DNA of 14,542 nucleotides, taken from RYN-433 sp036558265. Its GTDB lineage: Bacteria > Planctomycetota > Phycisphaerae > Tepidisphaerales > Tepidisphaeraceae. Positions 1-5,997 of this stretch are shown here, one piece after another. The position numbers and the translations under genes are program-made. The notes under the pieces are model-generated. The model made no database searches. It worked only from the letters and a program-made list of their open reading frames with translations, and had not been told where the DNA came from. Every line of letters starts with the position of its first letter. Within the stretch, counting starts at the first letter, position 1. The stretch covers positions 1-14,542 of the forward strand of contig DATBFY010000533.1 in assembly GCA_036558265.1 (NCBI GenBank), written 5' to 3'.

Positions 1-10
1 CGCGCATCGG

Positions 11-66
11 GTTCGCGAAACCGCAAGCGACGTCCGGCGAGGCGAGGAGCGGCGCGGCGAGGCGAA
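11..66. repeat. Dispersed spacer repeat, copy A
   Basis: The gene-free left edge resembles positions 1153-1206. Both copies begin with TTCGC, then an A-rich run, then CCGCAAGC and an ACGT step, and both continue through GGCGCGGCGA to a GGCGAA or GCGAAA end. Copy A is a few bases longer in the middle. The second copy lies inside the inverted REP-like element at 1106-1228. Copy A therefore looks like part of a related element that flanks the 3' end of the SGNH hydrolase gene. The left end may be cut by the window edge. This was aligned by eye. Confidence 0.5.
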
Positions 67-1056
67 TCAGTTGGGAATTCTCGACGTTGCGCACCGTCGC
101 CGCGCCCACACTGCCAGCGGCGCACAGAGCATCCCCGCCCACGCGGCCGCCGGCAGCGGCACGCTCGGTGGCGGCGCGGCCGCCAGCGCAAGCAGTTCCG
201 AATCGCTGAACCCCGCCAGGCTCGTCCCAAACCGCGCGTTGCTCGCGTCCACGAACGCGTTGGCGATCATCCCCTGCCCGATCGTCCCAGGGTGAAGCAG
301 GTCCACGAACAGGTTGCCCGGACCCACGCCCGGGTTGAGCGTGTCGATCGGCTGACCCCCCACACTCTTGTCCGCCAGCAGCTTGTCCAGCACGGCGTTG
401 ATGTCGGCGATCGCGACGTTGGGATTGGCGGCGAAGGCGGCCTTGAGCTGCGCGTTGTACTGGTCGGTCGCCGTATCCAGCGCGGCGAACAGCGGCGCCA
501 GCGCCGGGTTCTGGATCAGCGTGAACTGCGCCCCCGGCACCTTGGTGATGTCCACCACGTTGGCGATGACCACCTTCACGTTCGGGTTGGCCGACTGGAG
601 CGCCTGCACGGCGGCGGCGGTGCTGCTCAACAGCGCCGGCAGGATCGTCGCCGAATTGCCGCCGGTCGCGATCGCGCGAAAGTCGTTCCCGCCGATCGTC
701 AGGAAGACCTCGCCCACCTGCCCCGAGGCGACGTACGGCGTCAATCCCTGCACTTCGCCCAGGGCAAACAAGTCCGGCCCCGTCACGCCCGAGGCGGCGT
801 TGTCGCCTGCGTTGGCGAAGTTGAACTCATACCCCTGGTTCCGCGGCTCGGGTCGGCTGACTGTCGAGAACGCCCCGAAGTTCAACCCGCGCTGCGTCGC
901 CAGCAGTTCGACATAATTCTGCGCCCCGTTGCGCGGGGCGGGGGCGAACTGGTACTCGTCCCCCAGGCTGTCACCCAGCACTCCAAACCCGAGCGGCGCC
1001 GCCCTGGCGCAAGAAACCCAGACCAGCACCACCAGGATCAAACCGACCTTGCGCAT
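67..1056 (-). CDS. SGNH/GDSL-type hydrolase with VPLPA-CTERM sorting tail
   Basis: This is a secreted SGNH/GDSL esterase-lipase family protein of 329 residues. Residues 1-19 form a signal peptide ending in a CARA/A-type site. The catalytic blocks are visible: GDSLGDEY with nucleophile S30, block II glycine in AGDN near G84, GGND at 122-125, and DLLH at 252-255 supplying Asp and His. The C-terminus has VPLPAAAW (299-306), a hydrophobic stretch and RRR (319-321). That is the VPLPA variant of the PEP-CTERM signal, which in known systems is cut by an exosortase for surface anchoring or release. I chose the ATG at 1056 because GGGAGG sits six bases upstream; an in-frame ATG at 1062 would leave no spacing. 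The natural substrate is unknown. No exosortase gene lies in the window. Confidence 0.9.
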   Translation of the reverse strand: MRKVGLILVVLVWVSCARAAPLGFGVLGDSLGDEYQFAPAPRNGAQNYVELLATQRGLNFGAFSTVSRPEPRNQGYEFNFANAGDNAASGVTGPDLFALGEVQGLTPYVASGQVGEVFLTIGGNDFRAIATGGNSATILPALLSSTAAAVQALQSANPNVKVVIANVVDITKVPGAQFTLIQNPALAPLFAALDTATDQYNAQLKAAFAANPNVAIADINAVLDKLLADKSVGGQPIDTLNPGVGPGNLFVDLLHPGTIGQGMIANAFVDASNARFGTSLAGFSDSELLALAAAPPPSVPLPAAAWAGMLCAPLAVWARRRCATSRIPN

Positions 1057-1074
1057 GATCATCCTCCCACCCCA

Positions 1075-1103
1075 TTCATAACAGAACGGCAAGGAATTGT
1101 TGA
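1075..1103 (-). promoter_or_regulatory. Possible promoter of the SGNH hydrolase gene
   Basis: On the minus strand, TCAACA (1103-1098) and TATGAA (1080-1075) are separated by 17 bases. Each matches the sigma-70 consensus at four of six positions. The start site would fall about 12 bases before the ATG, leaving room for the GGGAGG ribosome binding site. The spacing is good but the boxes are weak, so this is a suggestion only. Confidence 0.25.
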
Positions 1104-1105
1104 CC

Positions 1106-1228
1106 GTAGGTTCCGCTGTGCGGAACGTTTAACGCCGCGGACCGCCCAGCGGGCTTCGCAAAAACCGCAAGCAACGTCGCCGGCGGCGCGGCGAAGGCAA
1201 GCGAAATGTTCCGCACAGCGGAACCTAC
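1106..1228. repeat. REPIN-like inverted pair of GTAGG-headed hairpins
   Basis: Two copies of a 21-bp unit face each other. On the plus strand the unit runs 1106-1126: GTAG, then GTTCCGC, TGT, GCGGAAC. Its exact reverse complement runs 1208-1228. Similarity continues about four bases inward with one mismatch. Each unit is itself a hairpin with 7-bp arms and a 3-base loop. The interior (1127-1207) holds copy B (1153-1206) of the repeat found at the left edge. Two inverted REP units around a spacer is the architecture called REPIN in other bacteria. The right-hand unit contributes the TAG stop codon (1227-1225) of the CYTH gene. The element fills the spacer between the CYTH and SGNH genes and may also act as a terminator. 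Confidence 0.7.
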
Positions 1229-1743
1229 ATCACCAGCAGGTCCGCGTAGGACGCGCCCAGGAGGTCCTCGTCCCCGACGCCCAGCGCCTCCCGCAGCGTC
1301 GCCACCTTCTCGTAACCGATCCGATCGTCCTCCCCCGCTTCCAGGACCGCTTCAAATTCGAGAAAAGCCCCCAATCCCCGCACCTGATCCAGGTGGATCC
1401 GAACGCCCCGCCACATCCAAAGCTCGCGGGTCTTGATCACTTCCCCGCGGACGCCCAGCGCCGCCTCCAGCGCCTCGCGCAGCCCCGCCGGATCAGCGAC
1501 GGCGACCAGTTGGTAATCGCTACCCCGCACCGCCGCCGCATCCAATCGCTGGTAGGCGATCAACTCCGCCCCCGTGCCAACCGTCTCCCGCAGCTTCAAG
1601 CGCCCGTGGGGCACGATGAAATAGGTGTCCCGCTGTTCCAGCATGCCGGAAAACGCCGCGCCCAACCGCCGGGCGGCGTCGCGCGCCGCACCCAAGTCCC
1701 GGCAGCGGGCTTTGATCTCAATATTCCTTCGCAAATCGCTCAA
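1225..1743 (-). CDS. CYTH-domain protein (class IV adenylate cyclase-like)
   Basis: This 172-residue protein has the CYTH triphosphate-tunnel fold. Members bind triphosphates and divalent metal and include class IV adenylate cyclases (CyaB) and thiamine triphosphatases. Visible landmarks are NIEIKAR (7-13), QRDTYF (37-42), GRLKLRE (47-53), an IAYQRLD strand (62-68), and the C-terminal strands RIHLDQV with GLGAFLEFE (115-131). The signature ExExK reads N-I-E-I-K, so its first acid is Asn. I chose TTG 1743 as start: it overlaps the tyrA stop as TTGA, suggesting translational coupling, and it places the signature at residues 7-11, as is usual. Upstream in-frame codons would only add a Gly/Ala-rich tail read from tyrA sequence. 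No strong ribosome binding site is present. Which triphosphate it uses cannot be told. Confidence 0.85.
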   Translation of the reverse strand: MSDLRRNIEIKARCRDLGAARDAARRLGAAFSGMLEQRDTYFIVPHGRLKLRETVGTGAELIAYQRLDAAAVRGSDYQLVAVADPAGLREALEAALGVRGEVIKTRELWMWRGVRIHLDQVRGLGAFLEFEAVLEAGEDDRIGYEKVATLREALGVGDEDLLGASYADLLVM

Positions 1744-2609
1744 TCCGGCGTCACTTCCCGCAACTTCTCCTGCAACAGCGCCTGCCGCTTGCCCGCCGCC
1801 TCGTCCAGCCAACGGCGCAACTCCTCGGCCTTGTCTGGCGCCAACAACGCCTCAAACCGGTCGAGCATCGCCCGCAGATTCGCCAGGGCCGAGCGGACGT
1901 TTTCGGCATTGTCCAGGAAGATGTCCCGCCAAAGGCCCCCGTCCCCCCCCGCGATCCGGGTGGTGTCCAGGAAGCCCTTCCCGGCCAACTGAAGCGAATC
2001 GGGCGACTGCATCGCCACCAGGGCCGCCGCCAGCGCGTGGGGGAGATGACTCACCTGGGCCAATGCCCGGTCATGCTCGTCGGGGCCCATTCGACGGGTG
2101 CGCATCCCCAGAAGTCGCCAGAACTGCTCGACGGTGTCCAGAGCGAGGGGGTCGGTCCGGTCGTCGGGGGTCGTGATGCACAGGGCGTTCTGAAAGAGGT
2201 CGGCGCGGGCGAACTCGACGCCCCGCTTCTCGCTGCCGGCCATGGGGTGGCTGCCGACGAAGCGGGCGGATGGCGGCAGGTATTGATGGGCCAGCCGGAC
2301 GACCGAGGCCTTGGTGCTTCCGACGTCGGTCACGATCGACCCGGCGTTCAGGGAATCACCGACATTCCGCAGGATTTCTTCGAAGAGTCCCACGGGGGTG
2401 CAGAGGATGACCAAATCAGCCCCTTCAACCGCCTCGGCCAAGGCCCTGGTTCCGCGGTCGATCGCCCCGATCTGCCGGGCCCGCTCGAGCGTTTCCTCAC
2501 GATGTCCGTAACCTACAATTTCACAATCGTTTATGACGCTTCGGACAGCCAGTCCGATCGACCCGCCCAAGAGCCCCACTCCGATGATGCTCAAGCGTTC
2601 GATGGGCAT
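1740..2609 (-). CDS. tyrA: Prephenate/arogenate dehydrogenase
   Basis: This cytosolic NAD(P)-dependent enzyme oxidatively decarboxylates prephenate or arogenate in tyrosine synthesis. It has 289 residues, the length of a stand-alone dehydrogenase without a fused chorismate mutase or ACT domain. The Rossmann loop GVGLLGGSIG is at 10-19. TDVGSTK (94-100), GSHPMAGSEKRG (119-130, with the family's catalytic His in HPM) and VSHLPH (186-191) follow, then the helical dimerisation region. I chose ATG 2609 because the Rossmann strand then begins within the first ten residues. An in-frame ATG at 2633 would add eight residues, and neither start has a strong ribosome binding site. The stop overlaps the TTG start of the CYTH gene. 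Cofactor and substrate preference are not decided by sequence alone. Confidence 0.93.
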   Translation of the reverse strand: MPIERLSIIGVGLLGGSIGLAVRSVINDCEIVGYGHREETLERARQIGAIDRGTRALAEAVEGADLVILCTPVGLFEEILRNVGDSLNAGSIVTDVGSTKASVVRLAHQYLPPSARFVGSHPMAGSEKRGVEFARADLFQNALCITTPDDRTDPLALDTVEQFWRLLGMRTRRMGPDEHDRALAQVSHLPHALAAALVAMQSPDSLQLAGKGFLDTTRIAGGDGGLWRDIFLDNAENVRSALANLRAMLDRFEALLAPDKAEELRRWLDEAAGKRQALLQEKLREVTPD

Positions 2610-2641
2610 GGTCCGATAACTCGCAGGAAGCATCGCCTGGC

Positions 2642-2670
2642 GAACCCAGCGGGATGCTGGAGCGTTCTAC
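2642..2670 (-). repeat. GTAG-headed hairpin upstream of tyrA
   Basis: Read on the minus strand, the segment begins GTAG and folds with an outer GAAC/GTTC stem (2642-2645 with 2664-2667) and an inner CCAGC/GCTGG stem (2646-2650 with 2656-2660) around a GGGAT loop; AGC is bulged. The head and overall shape resemble the hairpins at 1106-1228 and 11869-11889, but the stem bases differ. It lies 33 bases before the chosen tyrA start, so it could be in the tyrA leader or be a relic repeat. Confidence 0.4.
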
Positions 2671-2684
2671 ACCGACCGTCGCGA

Positions 2685-2704
2685 GATTCAAAGAGGCTTG
2701 AATC
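2685..2704. promoter_or_regulatory. Inverted repeat in the tyrA-accA divergent spacer
   Basis: GATTCAA and TTGAATC form perfect 7-bp arms around AGAGGC. The right arm contains TTGAAT (2698-2703). This could be a -35 box for accA, with a poor -10 (TAGCCT, 2721-2726) 17 bases on. The symmetry is compatible with a dimeric regulator's operator, but no known operator consensus was recognised. Confidence 0.4.
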
Positions 2705-2715
2705 GATATCCGTGG

Positions 2716-2732
2716 CCGAATAGCCTATTCGG
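2716..2732. promoter_or_regulatory. 17-bp palindrome, candidate operator
   Basis: CCGAATAG-C-CTATTCGG is a perfect palindrome with 8-bp arms and one central base. It lies between the divergent tyrA and accA genes, 11 bases from the inverted repeat at 2685-2704. It would cover the possible accA -10 position, the usual place for a repressor site. I could not match it to a named regulator. Confidence 0.45.
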
Positions 2733-2751
2733 TTCGCATGGGGAAACGGTT

Positions 2752-2818
2752 CGGGAGCGATGAAGCCGGCAACGGCATCACGGCTCCCGGATGAACGAGC
2801 GTTTTCCTTCGGGAAGGT
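2752..2818 (+). promoter_or_regulatory. Structured leader of accA (two tetraloop hairpins)
   Basis: Hairpin 1 (2752-2789) has an outer CGGGAGC/GCTCCCG stem of 7 bp, then GAT/ATC, then GCCG/CGGC closed by a GCAA tetraloop of the GNRA class. GAA is bulged on the 5' side and ACG on the 3' side. Hairpin 2 (2801-2818) pairs GTTTTCC with GGAAGGT, counting G-U pairs, around TTCG closed by C-G, the very stable cUUCGg loop. Its 3' arm contains AAGG (2814-2817), the likely ribosome binding site of accA, so folding would hide it. This resembles a cis-acting translational control element. No known riboswitch class was recognised. The folds were drawn by hand. Confidence 0.5.
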
Positions 2819-2827
2819 TTGGAAACT

Positions 2828-3913
2828 ATGCCGGACATCAGCTTCTCCACGCCGCCGACCGCGGCCGATAAACCGGTCTACGCGGCCGTTCCCGCCCATT
2901 CCAATAACCCAAACAACAAAGCTGTGACACGACACGTGCTGGAATTTGAGAAGCCGCTCGCGCGGCTGGAAAGCCAGATCCACGAGCTGGAGGCCCTCCA
3001 AGCCCAGAAGCAGGTGGATTACACTAAGGAACTCCGCCACCTGCGGAGCAACTACACCTCCCTGGTGAGAAAGACCTACGAGAATCTGTCGGCGTGGGAG
3101 ACGGTGCAGGTTGCGCGTCACCCGCAGCGGCCGCTCTTCCGCGATTTCGTGGACATGATCTGCCGCGAGTTCCGGGAGCTGCACGGCGACCGCAGCTTTG
3201 GCGACGACCGGGCGATCAAGTGCGGCCTGGCGCGCATGGCCAGCCAGAAGGTGATGCTGATCGGCACGCACAAGGGTCGGGATACGAAGGAAAAGATCGA
3301 GTGCTACTTCGGCCTGGCGCATCCCGAAGGCTATCGTAAAGCCCTTCGGTGTATGAAGTTGGCCGAAAAATACGGCTTGCCGGTTGTCTGCCTGGTCGAT
3401 ACCGCCGGCGCCTACCCGGGCATCGGCGCCGAAGAGCGCGGACAGGCCGAATCCATCGCCCGCAACCTGATGGAGATGAGCCGCCTGCGGACGCCCATCA
3501 TCACGGTGATCACGGGTGAGGGTGGCTCGGGAGGGGCGCTCGGCTTAGCCGTCGCCGACAAGGTCGCCATGATGGAATTCGCCTGGTACAGCGTGATCAG
3601 CCCGGAGGGGTGCTCGGGGATCCTCTGGAAGGGCAACGAGAACGCCGCCGACGCCGCCGAGGCACTCAAGCTGACCAGCAAGCATTTGATCAAATTGGGC
3701 GTGATCGATTCGATCGTACCCGAGCCCTTGGGGGGGGCGCACCGCGACCCCCACACAGCCGCGCACAACCTCGAACAGTACCTCGCCAAGACGCTGCGCG
3801 ACCTCAAACGGACCAAGATCGATAACCTGGTCGAGCGCCGCTACGAGAAGTTCAGGCAACTGGGGGAGTTCGTCGAGACCTCGCGCAAGGCTGCGACCCG
3901 CGCGGCGAGCTGA
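2828..3913 (+). CDS. accA: Acetyl-CoA carboxylase carboxyltransferase subunit alpha
   Basis: AccA, with AccD, moves the carboxyl group from biotin carrier protein to acetyl-CoA to make malonyl-CoA, the first step of fatty acid synthesis. The protein has 361 residues. The N-terminal LEFEKPLARLE (38-48) helix region matches the usual AccA start. The crotonase-like core includes GTHKGRDTKEK (146-156), HPEGYRKALR (165-174), DTAGAYPGIGAEERGQ (191-206) and the oxyanion-type loop GEGGSGGAL (230-238), then SPEGCSGILW. About 35 residues of Pro/Ala/Asn-rich sequence precede the conserved start, longer than the roughly 320-residue E. coli protein. I chose ATG 2828 with AAGG ten bases upstream; a TTG at 2819 is in frame but too close to it. 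No accD is nearby. Confidence 0.96.
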   Translation: MPDISFSTPPTAADKPVYAAVPAHSNNPNNKAVTRHVLEFEKPLARLESQIHELEALQAQKQVDYTKELRHLRSNYTSLVRKTYENLSAWETVQVARHPQRPLFRDFVDMICREFRELHGDRSFGDDRAIKCGLARMASQKVMLIGTHKGRDTKEKIECYFGLAHPEGYRKALRCMKLAEKYGLPVVCLVDTAGAYPGIGAEERGQAESIARNLMEMSRLRTPIITVITGEGGSGGALGLAVADKVAMMEFAWYSVISPEGCSGILWKGNENAADAAEALKLTSKHLIKLGVIDSIVPEPLGGAHRDPHTAAHNLEQYLAKTLRDLKRTKIDNLVERRYEKFRQLGEFVETSRKAATRAAS

Positions 3914-3925
3914 AGCTGTTCAGGC
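3909..3925. terminator. Weak hairpin between convergent genes
   Basis: CTGAA (3910-3914) and TTCAG (3919-3923) can pair around GCTG, overlapping the accA stop codon. Only 13 bases separate the convergent accA and downstream minus-strand gene, so any shared terminator must lie here. The stem is short and lacks a T run, so the call is tentative. Confidence 0.25.
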
Positions 3926-3926
3926 C

Positions 3927-4571
3927 TCACCGTTGAACCGTCGGCCACAGGGCGACGGTGCACACGCGGTGGCCGATGCGCTCGGTGATGTCAACGGCTC
4001 GGACCTTGCGGAAGCCGGCGAGGACTTCCTTTTGCGCGAGGATGGTTTCGAAGAGCTCGACGTCCTTGTCCAGGATCTCGCGGGATTCGTTGAAGACGAG
4101 CAGGCAGAGGCCGGCTTCGTGGATGAGGGGTTCGGCTTCCATCTTGCGCAGGTCATCAACGACCTTGCTGCGCCACTGGGCGCCGTAGCCACCGTGGCGG
4201 ACGCCGCCCTCGCGGAACTGGTAGGCAATCTTGACCTCGAGCCACAGCCCTTCCTCGGGGCCGGCGAGGTTTGCGGGGTCGAAGAGGGTGGGCGGGGCGG
4301 TATCGATGCGGAGCGGTCGGCCTTTGGGTGTAAGAACCAGGTCGCAGCGTTGGCGGTGCGACAATTTTCTGCCGGCGGTGGAGGGGTAGTGGACCTCGCG
4401 GGCGACGTCGTAGAACTGGCGCAGGCCGGTGGCGATCAGGTCCTGGAGCTGCACCTCGGATCGGGCGTCCAGGCCATAGACGGCTTGTTCGAGTCGTAAA
4501 TCGGCCTCGGCCTGCTCCATTACCGTCTTGAGGCGGTCGGCAACGGTCGCAAAATCCCACTGCAACGGCAT
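3927..4571 (-). CDS. Hypothetical protein, PD-(D/E)XK nuclease-like
   Basis: I do not recognise this 214-residue protein as a named family. It shows the spacing expected of a PD-(D/E)XK fold: Glu39 in an N-terminal helix (SEVQLQDLIATGL), Asp77 in the strand CDLVL, and E112-V-K114 in LWLEVKIAYQF, followed by helices and a late strand (LCLLVF, 155-160). The sequence has no signal peptide or membrane segment, so it is probably cytosolic. I chose ATG 4571 because coding-like sequence begins there; the frame continues upstream to 5012 only as Arg/Pro-rich sequence antisense to the next gene. It converges on accA and diverges from the DCC gene. No methylase or other restriction partner is present. 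The fold assignment is inferred from motif order, and a repair, defence or non-catalytic role all remain possible. Confidence 0.75.
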   Translation of the reverse strand: MPLQWDFATVADRLKTVMEQAEADLRLEQAVYGLDARSEVQLQDLIATGLRQFYDVAREVHYPSTAGRKLSHRQRCDLVLTPKGRPLRIDTAPPTLFDPANLAGPEEGLWLEVKIAYQFREGGVRHGGYGAQWRSKVVDDLRKMEAEPLIHEAGLCLLVFNESREILDKDVELFETILAQKEVLAGFRKVRAVDITERIGHRVCTVALWPTVQR

Positions 4572-4638
4572 GCCTGCCACGATAGGGGCTTGTACGGTCG
4601 AAACAAGTGCGTCAGTTTTGAAACCTGGCGGGCCCGGG

Positions 4639-4653
4639 ATCGATATACTCGAT
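4639..4653 (+). promoter_or_regulatory. -10 region of the DCC gene inside an inverted repeat
   Basis: TATACT (4644-4649) matches TATAAT at five of six positions. It lies within the inverted repeat ATCGA-TATAC-TCGAT. The ATG of the DCC gene begins nine bases after the box, so the transcript would be leaderless or nearly so. A TTGAAA (4618-4623) is 20 bases upstream, rather far for a -35. Confidence 0.4.
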
Positions 4654-4658
4654 GTGAG

Positions 4659-5069
4659 ATGTCCGGCGCGCCTTACCTCATCTTCTACGATGGCCAGTGC
4701 CGCCTCTGTCAGCGGAGCCGGCGGATGGTCGAGCGGGTGGGGCCGACGGCGCCGATCCGATGGATCGACGTGAACGATGCGCGGGAGATGTCGCGGCATC
4801 CGCAGTTGCGCGATGCCGACCTGCGCGGGCAAATGCACGTGATGGACCCGGCTGGGCAGGTCAGCGGCGGGTATGACGCGCTGGTGGCGCTGGCGCCGAT
4901 CCTGCCGCCGATCGCGTGGCTGCGCGGACTGATGGGATCGGCGCCCGTCCGGTGGGCGGGACGGCGGATCTATCGCTGGATAGCAACGAATCGTTACCGC
5001 ATCGGGGGACAACCGACTTGTCAGGGCGGGGCCTGCCCGTTACACCCACTGACGCCGTCGCGCGGGTGA
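4659..5069 (+). CDS. DCC family thiol-disulfide oxidoreductase-like protein
   Basis: This 136-residue protein belongs to the DCC (DUF393) family of predicted thioredoxin-like redox proteins. The N-terminal strand runs into YDGQCRLC (10-17), giving the family's D-x-x-C-x-x-C motif with C14 and C17. The mid-protein GGYDAL (70-75) matches the family's usual second block. Two further cysteines, C121 and C126, lie near the C-terminus. Two mildly hydrophobic segments (about 76-93) are present, but there is no signal peptide. I chose ATG 4659; the upstream in-frame region to 4590 precedes the likely promoter. There is no ribosome binding site beyond GTGAG touching the ATG. Substrates of this family are not established. 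The next gene starts 31 bases downstream and is probably co-transcribed. Confidence 0.88.
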   Translation: MSGAPYLIFYDGQCRLCQRSRRMVERVGPTAPIRWIDVNDAREMSRHPQLRDADLRGQMHVMDPAGQVSGGYDALVALAPILPPIAWLRGLMGSAPVRWAGRRIYRWIATNRYRIGGQPTCQGGACPLHPLTPSRG

Positions 5070-5100
5070 GCCCTTGCCGCGGCCGCCGGGAGGTCTGTCC

Positions 5101-5388
5101 ATGAATTTCAACGATGCGCAGATGTCCGACATCACGGTCGTGCTCGACAAGCGGTGGGAAAATGATCTGGCTGGGGCGGTGGAGATCCTAAAGCAGAACG
5201 GCATGGAAATCCGCAGCGCCGACGACGACACGAGCGTGGTCGAGGGAGTGATCGAGAGCAGCAAGATTCACGCCCTGGAGAAGCTGGAGTGCGTGGATTA
5301 CGTGCGGACGACGTTCACCTGGATTGCGGACTATCCGCCGGGGGACCCGAGGGATCAGGACAAGGTGGAGCGGGAGTTGGAAGACTAA
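5101..5388 (+). CDS. Small hypothetical protein, ferredoxin-like beta-alpha-beta fold
   Basis: This is a 95-residue cytosolic protein with no recognised name. Predicted order is strand (DITVVLD, 10-16), helix (LAGAVEILKQNG, 23-34), strands (MEIRSADDDTSVVEGVIE, 35-52), helix (KIHALEKLE, 55-63), strand (VDYVRTTFTWIA, 65-76), then an acidic tail rich in Asp and Glu. That beta-alpha-beta-beta-alpha-beta order is typical of ferredoxin-like domains such as ACT or inhibitor-I9 types. Small proteins of this shape occur in planctomycetes with unknown or doubtful annotations. The ATG has GGGAGG seven bases upstream, the clearest ribosome binding site in this part of the window. It follows the DCC gene and probably shares its transcript. 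The fold is inferred from pattern only. Confidence 0.85.
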   Translation: MNFNDAQMSDITVVLDKRWENDLAGAVEILKQNGMEIRSADDDTSVVEGVIESSKIHALEKLECVDYVRTTFTWIADYPPGDPRDQDKVERELED

Positions 5389-5389
5389 C

Positions 5390-5410
5390 CGATCAGGTCC
5401 AACCTGATCG
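5390..5410. terminator. Shared hairpin between convergent genes
   Basis: CGATCAGGT and ACCTGATCG form perfect 9-bp arms around a CCA loop. The hairpin begins two bases after the stop codon of the small protein gene and overlaps the stop and last codons of the convergent PAP2 gene. Position and symmetry suit a bidirectional terminator, although no T run follows on either strand. Confidence 0.6.
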
Positions 5411-5977
5411 CTGGCAGATGACCAGGGCGGCGTGGGCGCAGGCGTAGCCCAGGGCGACGCCGCCCAGCACGTCGCTGGGCCAGTGGGCATCGAGCACGTA
5501 ACGCAGGGCGGCGCAGGTGAGGGCTAATCCCCAGAAGGTCGGGGTGGCGGCGGAGTACCAGGTGGCCAGGAAGACGGTGAGCGCCACGGCGCAAGCGCTG
5601 TGGCTGGAGGGGAAGCTCTCGCGGTGATTGGCATGCTTGAAGGACGGACCGAGGAACTGGCCCGCGCCCTCGCGCCCGGGCCGGACGCGGCCTAGCATTC
5701 GCTTAGCGAGCATTGACAGGATCGAGGCGGCGAGCACGCCGGAGACCAGCGCCGTGGCGCGATGGAGCCTGGTCGCCGGCCCGCCGGGATCGAGTTGGTA
5801 GACCAAGAGCGCCGCCACGGGCGTGCAGACGGATTGGCCGTACTGCACGAGCCATCGCGTCTCGCGTTTGACGTCGCCCTTGAAGTGGAGCTGGAGGGTG
5901 GTGGGCAGGCCCAGGCGCTCGAGAAGCATGAGCAGGGCGCACGCGCCCAGGAGGATAATCAGGATCAGCCAGTTCAT
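5393..5977 (-). CDS. PAP2 family membrane phosphatase
   Basis: This 194-residue integral membrane protein has the PAP2/acid phosphatase signature. Motif 1 is K92-x6-R99-P100, motif 2 is SFPSSH (121-126) and motif 3 is R159-x5-H165-x3-D169; the two histidines are the expected catalytic residues. Hydrophobic segments lie at about 3-19, 52-62, 75-92, 127-141, 148-163 and 170-188, giving the usual multi-pass layout. Family members dephosphorylate lipid phosphates such as phosphatidic acid or undecaprenyl pyrophosphate; which applies here is unknown. I chose ATG 5977, where the first membrane helix starts; a TTG at 6007 would add ten unremarkable residues. No good ribosome binding site is visible. 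It diverges from the DUF2461 gene across 53 bases. Confidence 0.92.
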   Translation of the reverse strand: MNWLILIILLGACALLMLLERLGLPTTLQLHFKGDVKRETRWLVQYGQSVCTPVAALLVYQLDPGGPATRLHRATALVSGVLAASILSMLAKRMLGRVRPGREGAGQFLGPSFKHANHRESFPSSHSACAVALTVFLATWYSAATPTFWGLALTCAALRYVLDAHWPSDVLGGVALGYACAHAALVICQRSGWT

Positions 5978-5997
5978 TGAAGGACGCGAGAGAATAC

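Noticed and set aside
292..1992. 566-codon plus-strand frame across the SGNH and CYTH genes
   Set aside because: It crosses two genes and the repeat element in antisense, with His/Arg/Gln-rich composition and no recognisable domain.
2816..2828. TTG 2819 as the accA start
   Set aside because: The ribosome site AAGG ends one base before it, which is too close; ATG 2828 is properly spaced.
4572..5012. N-terminal extension of the PD-(D/E)XK-like gene
   Set aside because: The extra 147 codons are antisense to the DCC gene and read as Arg/Pro/His-rich sequence; recognisable coding begins at 4571.
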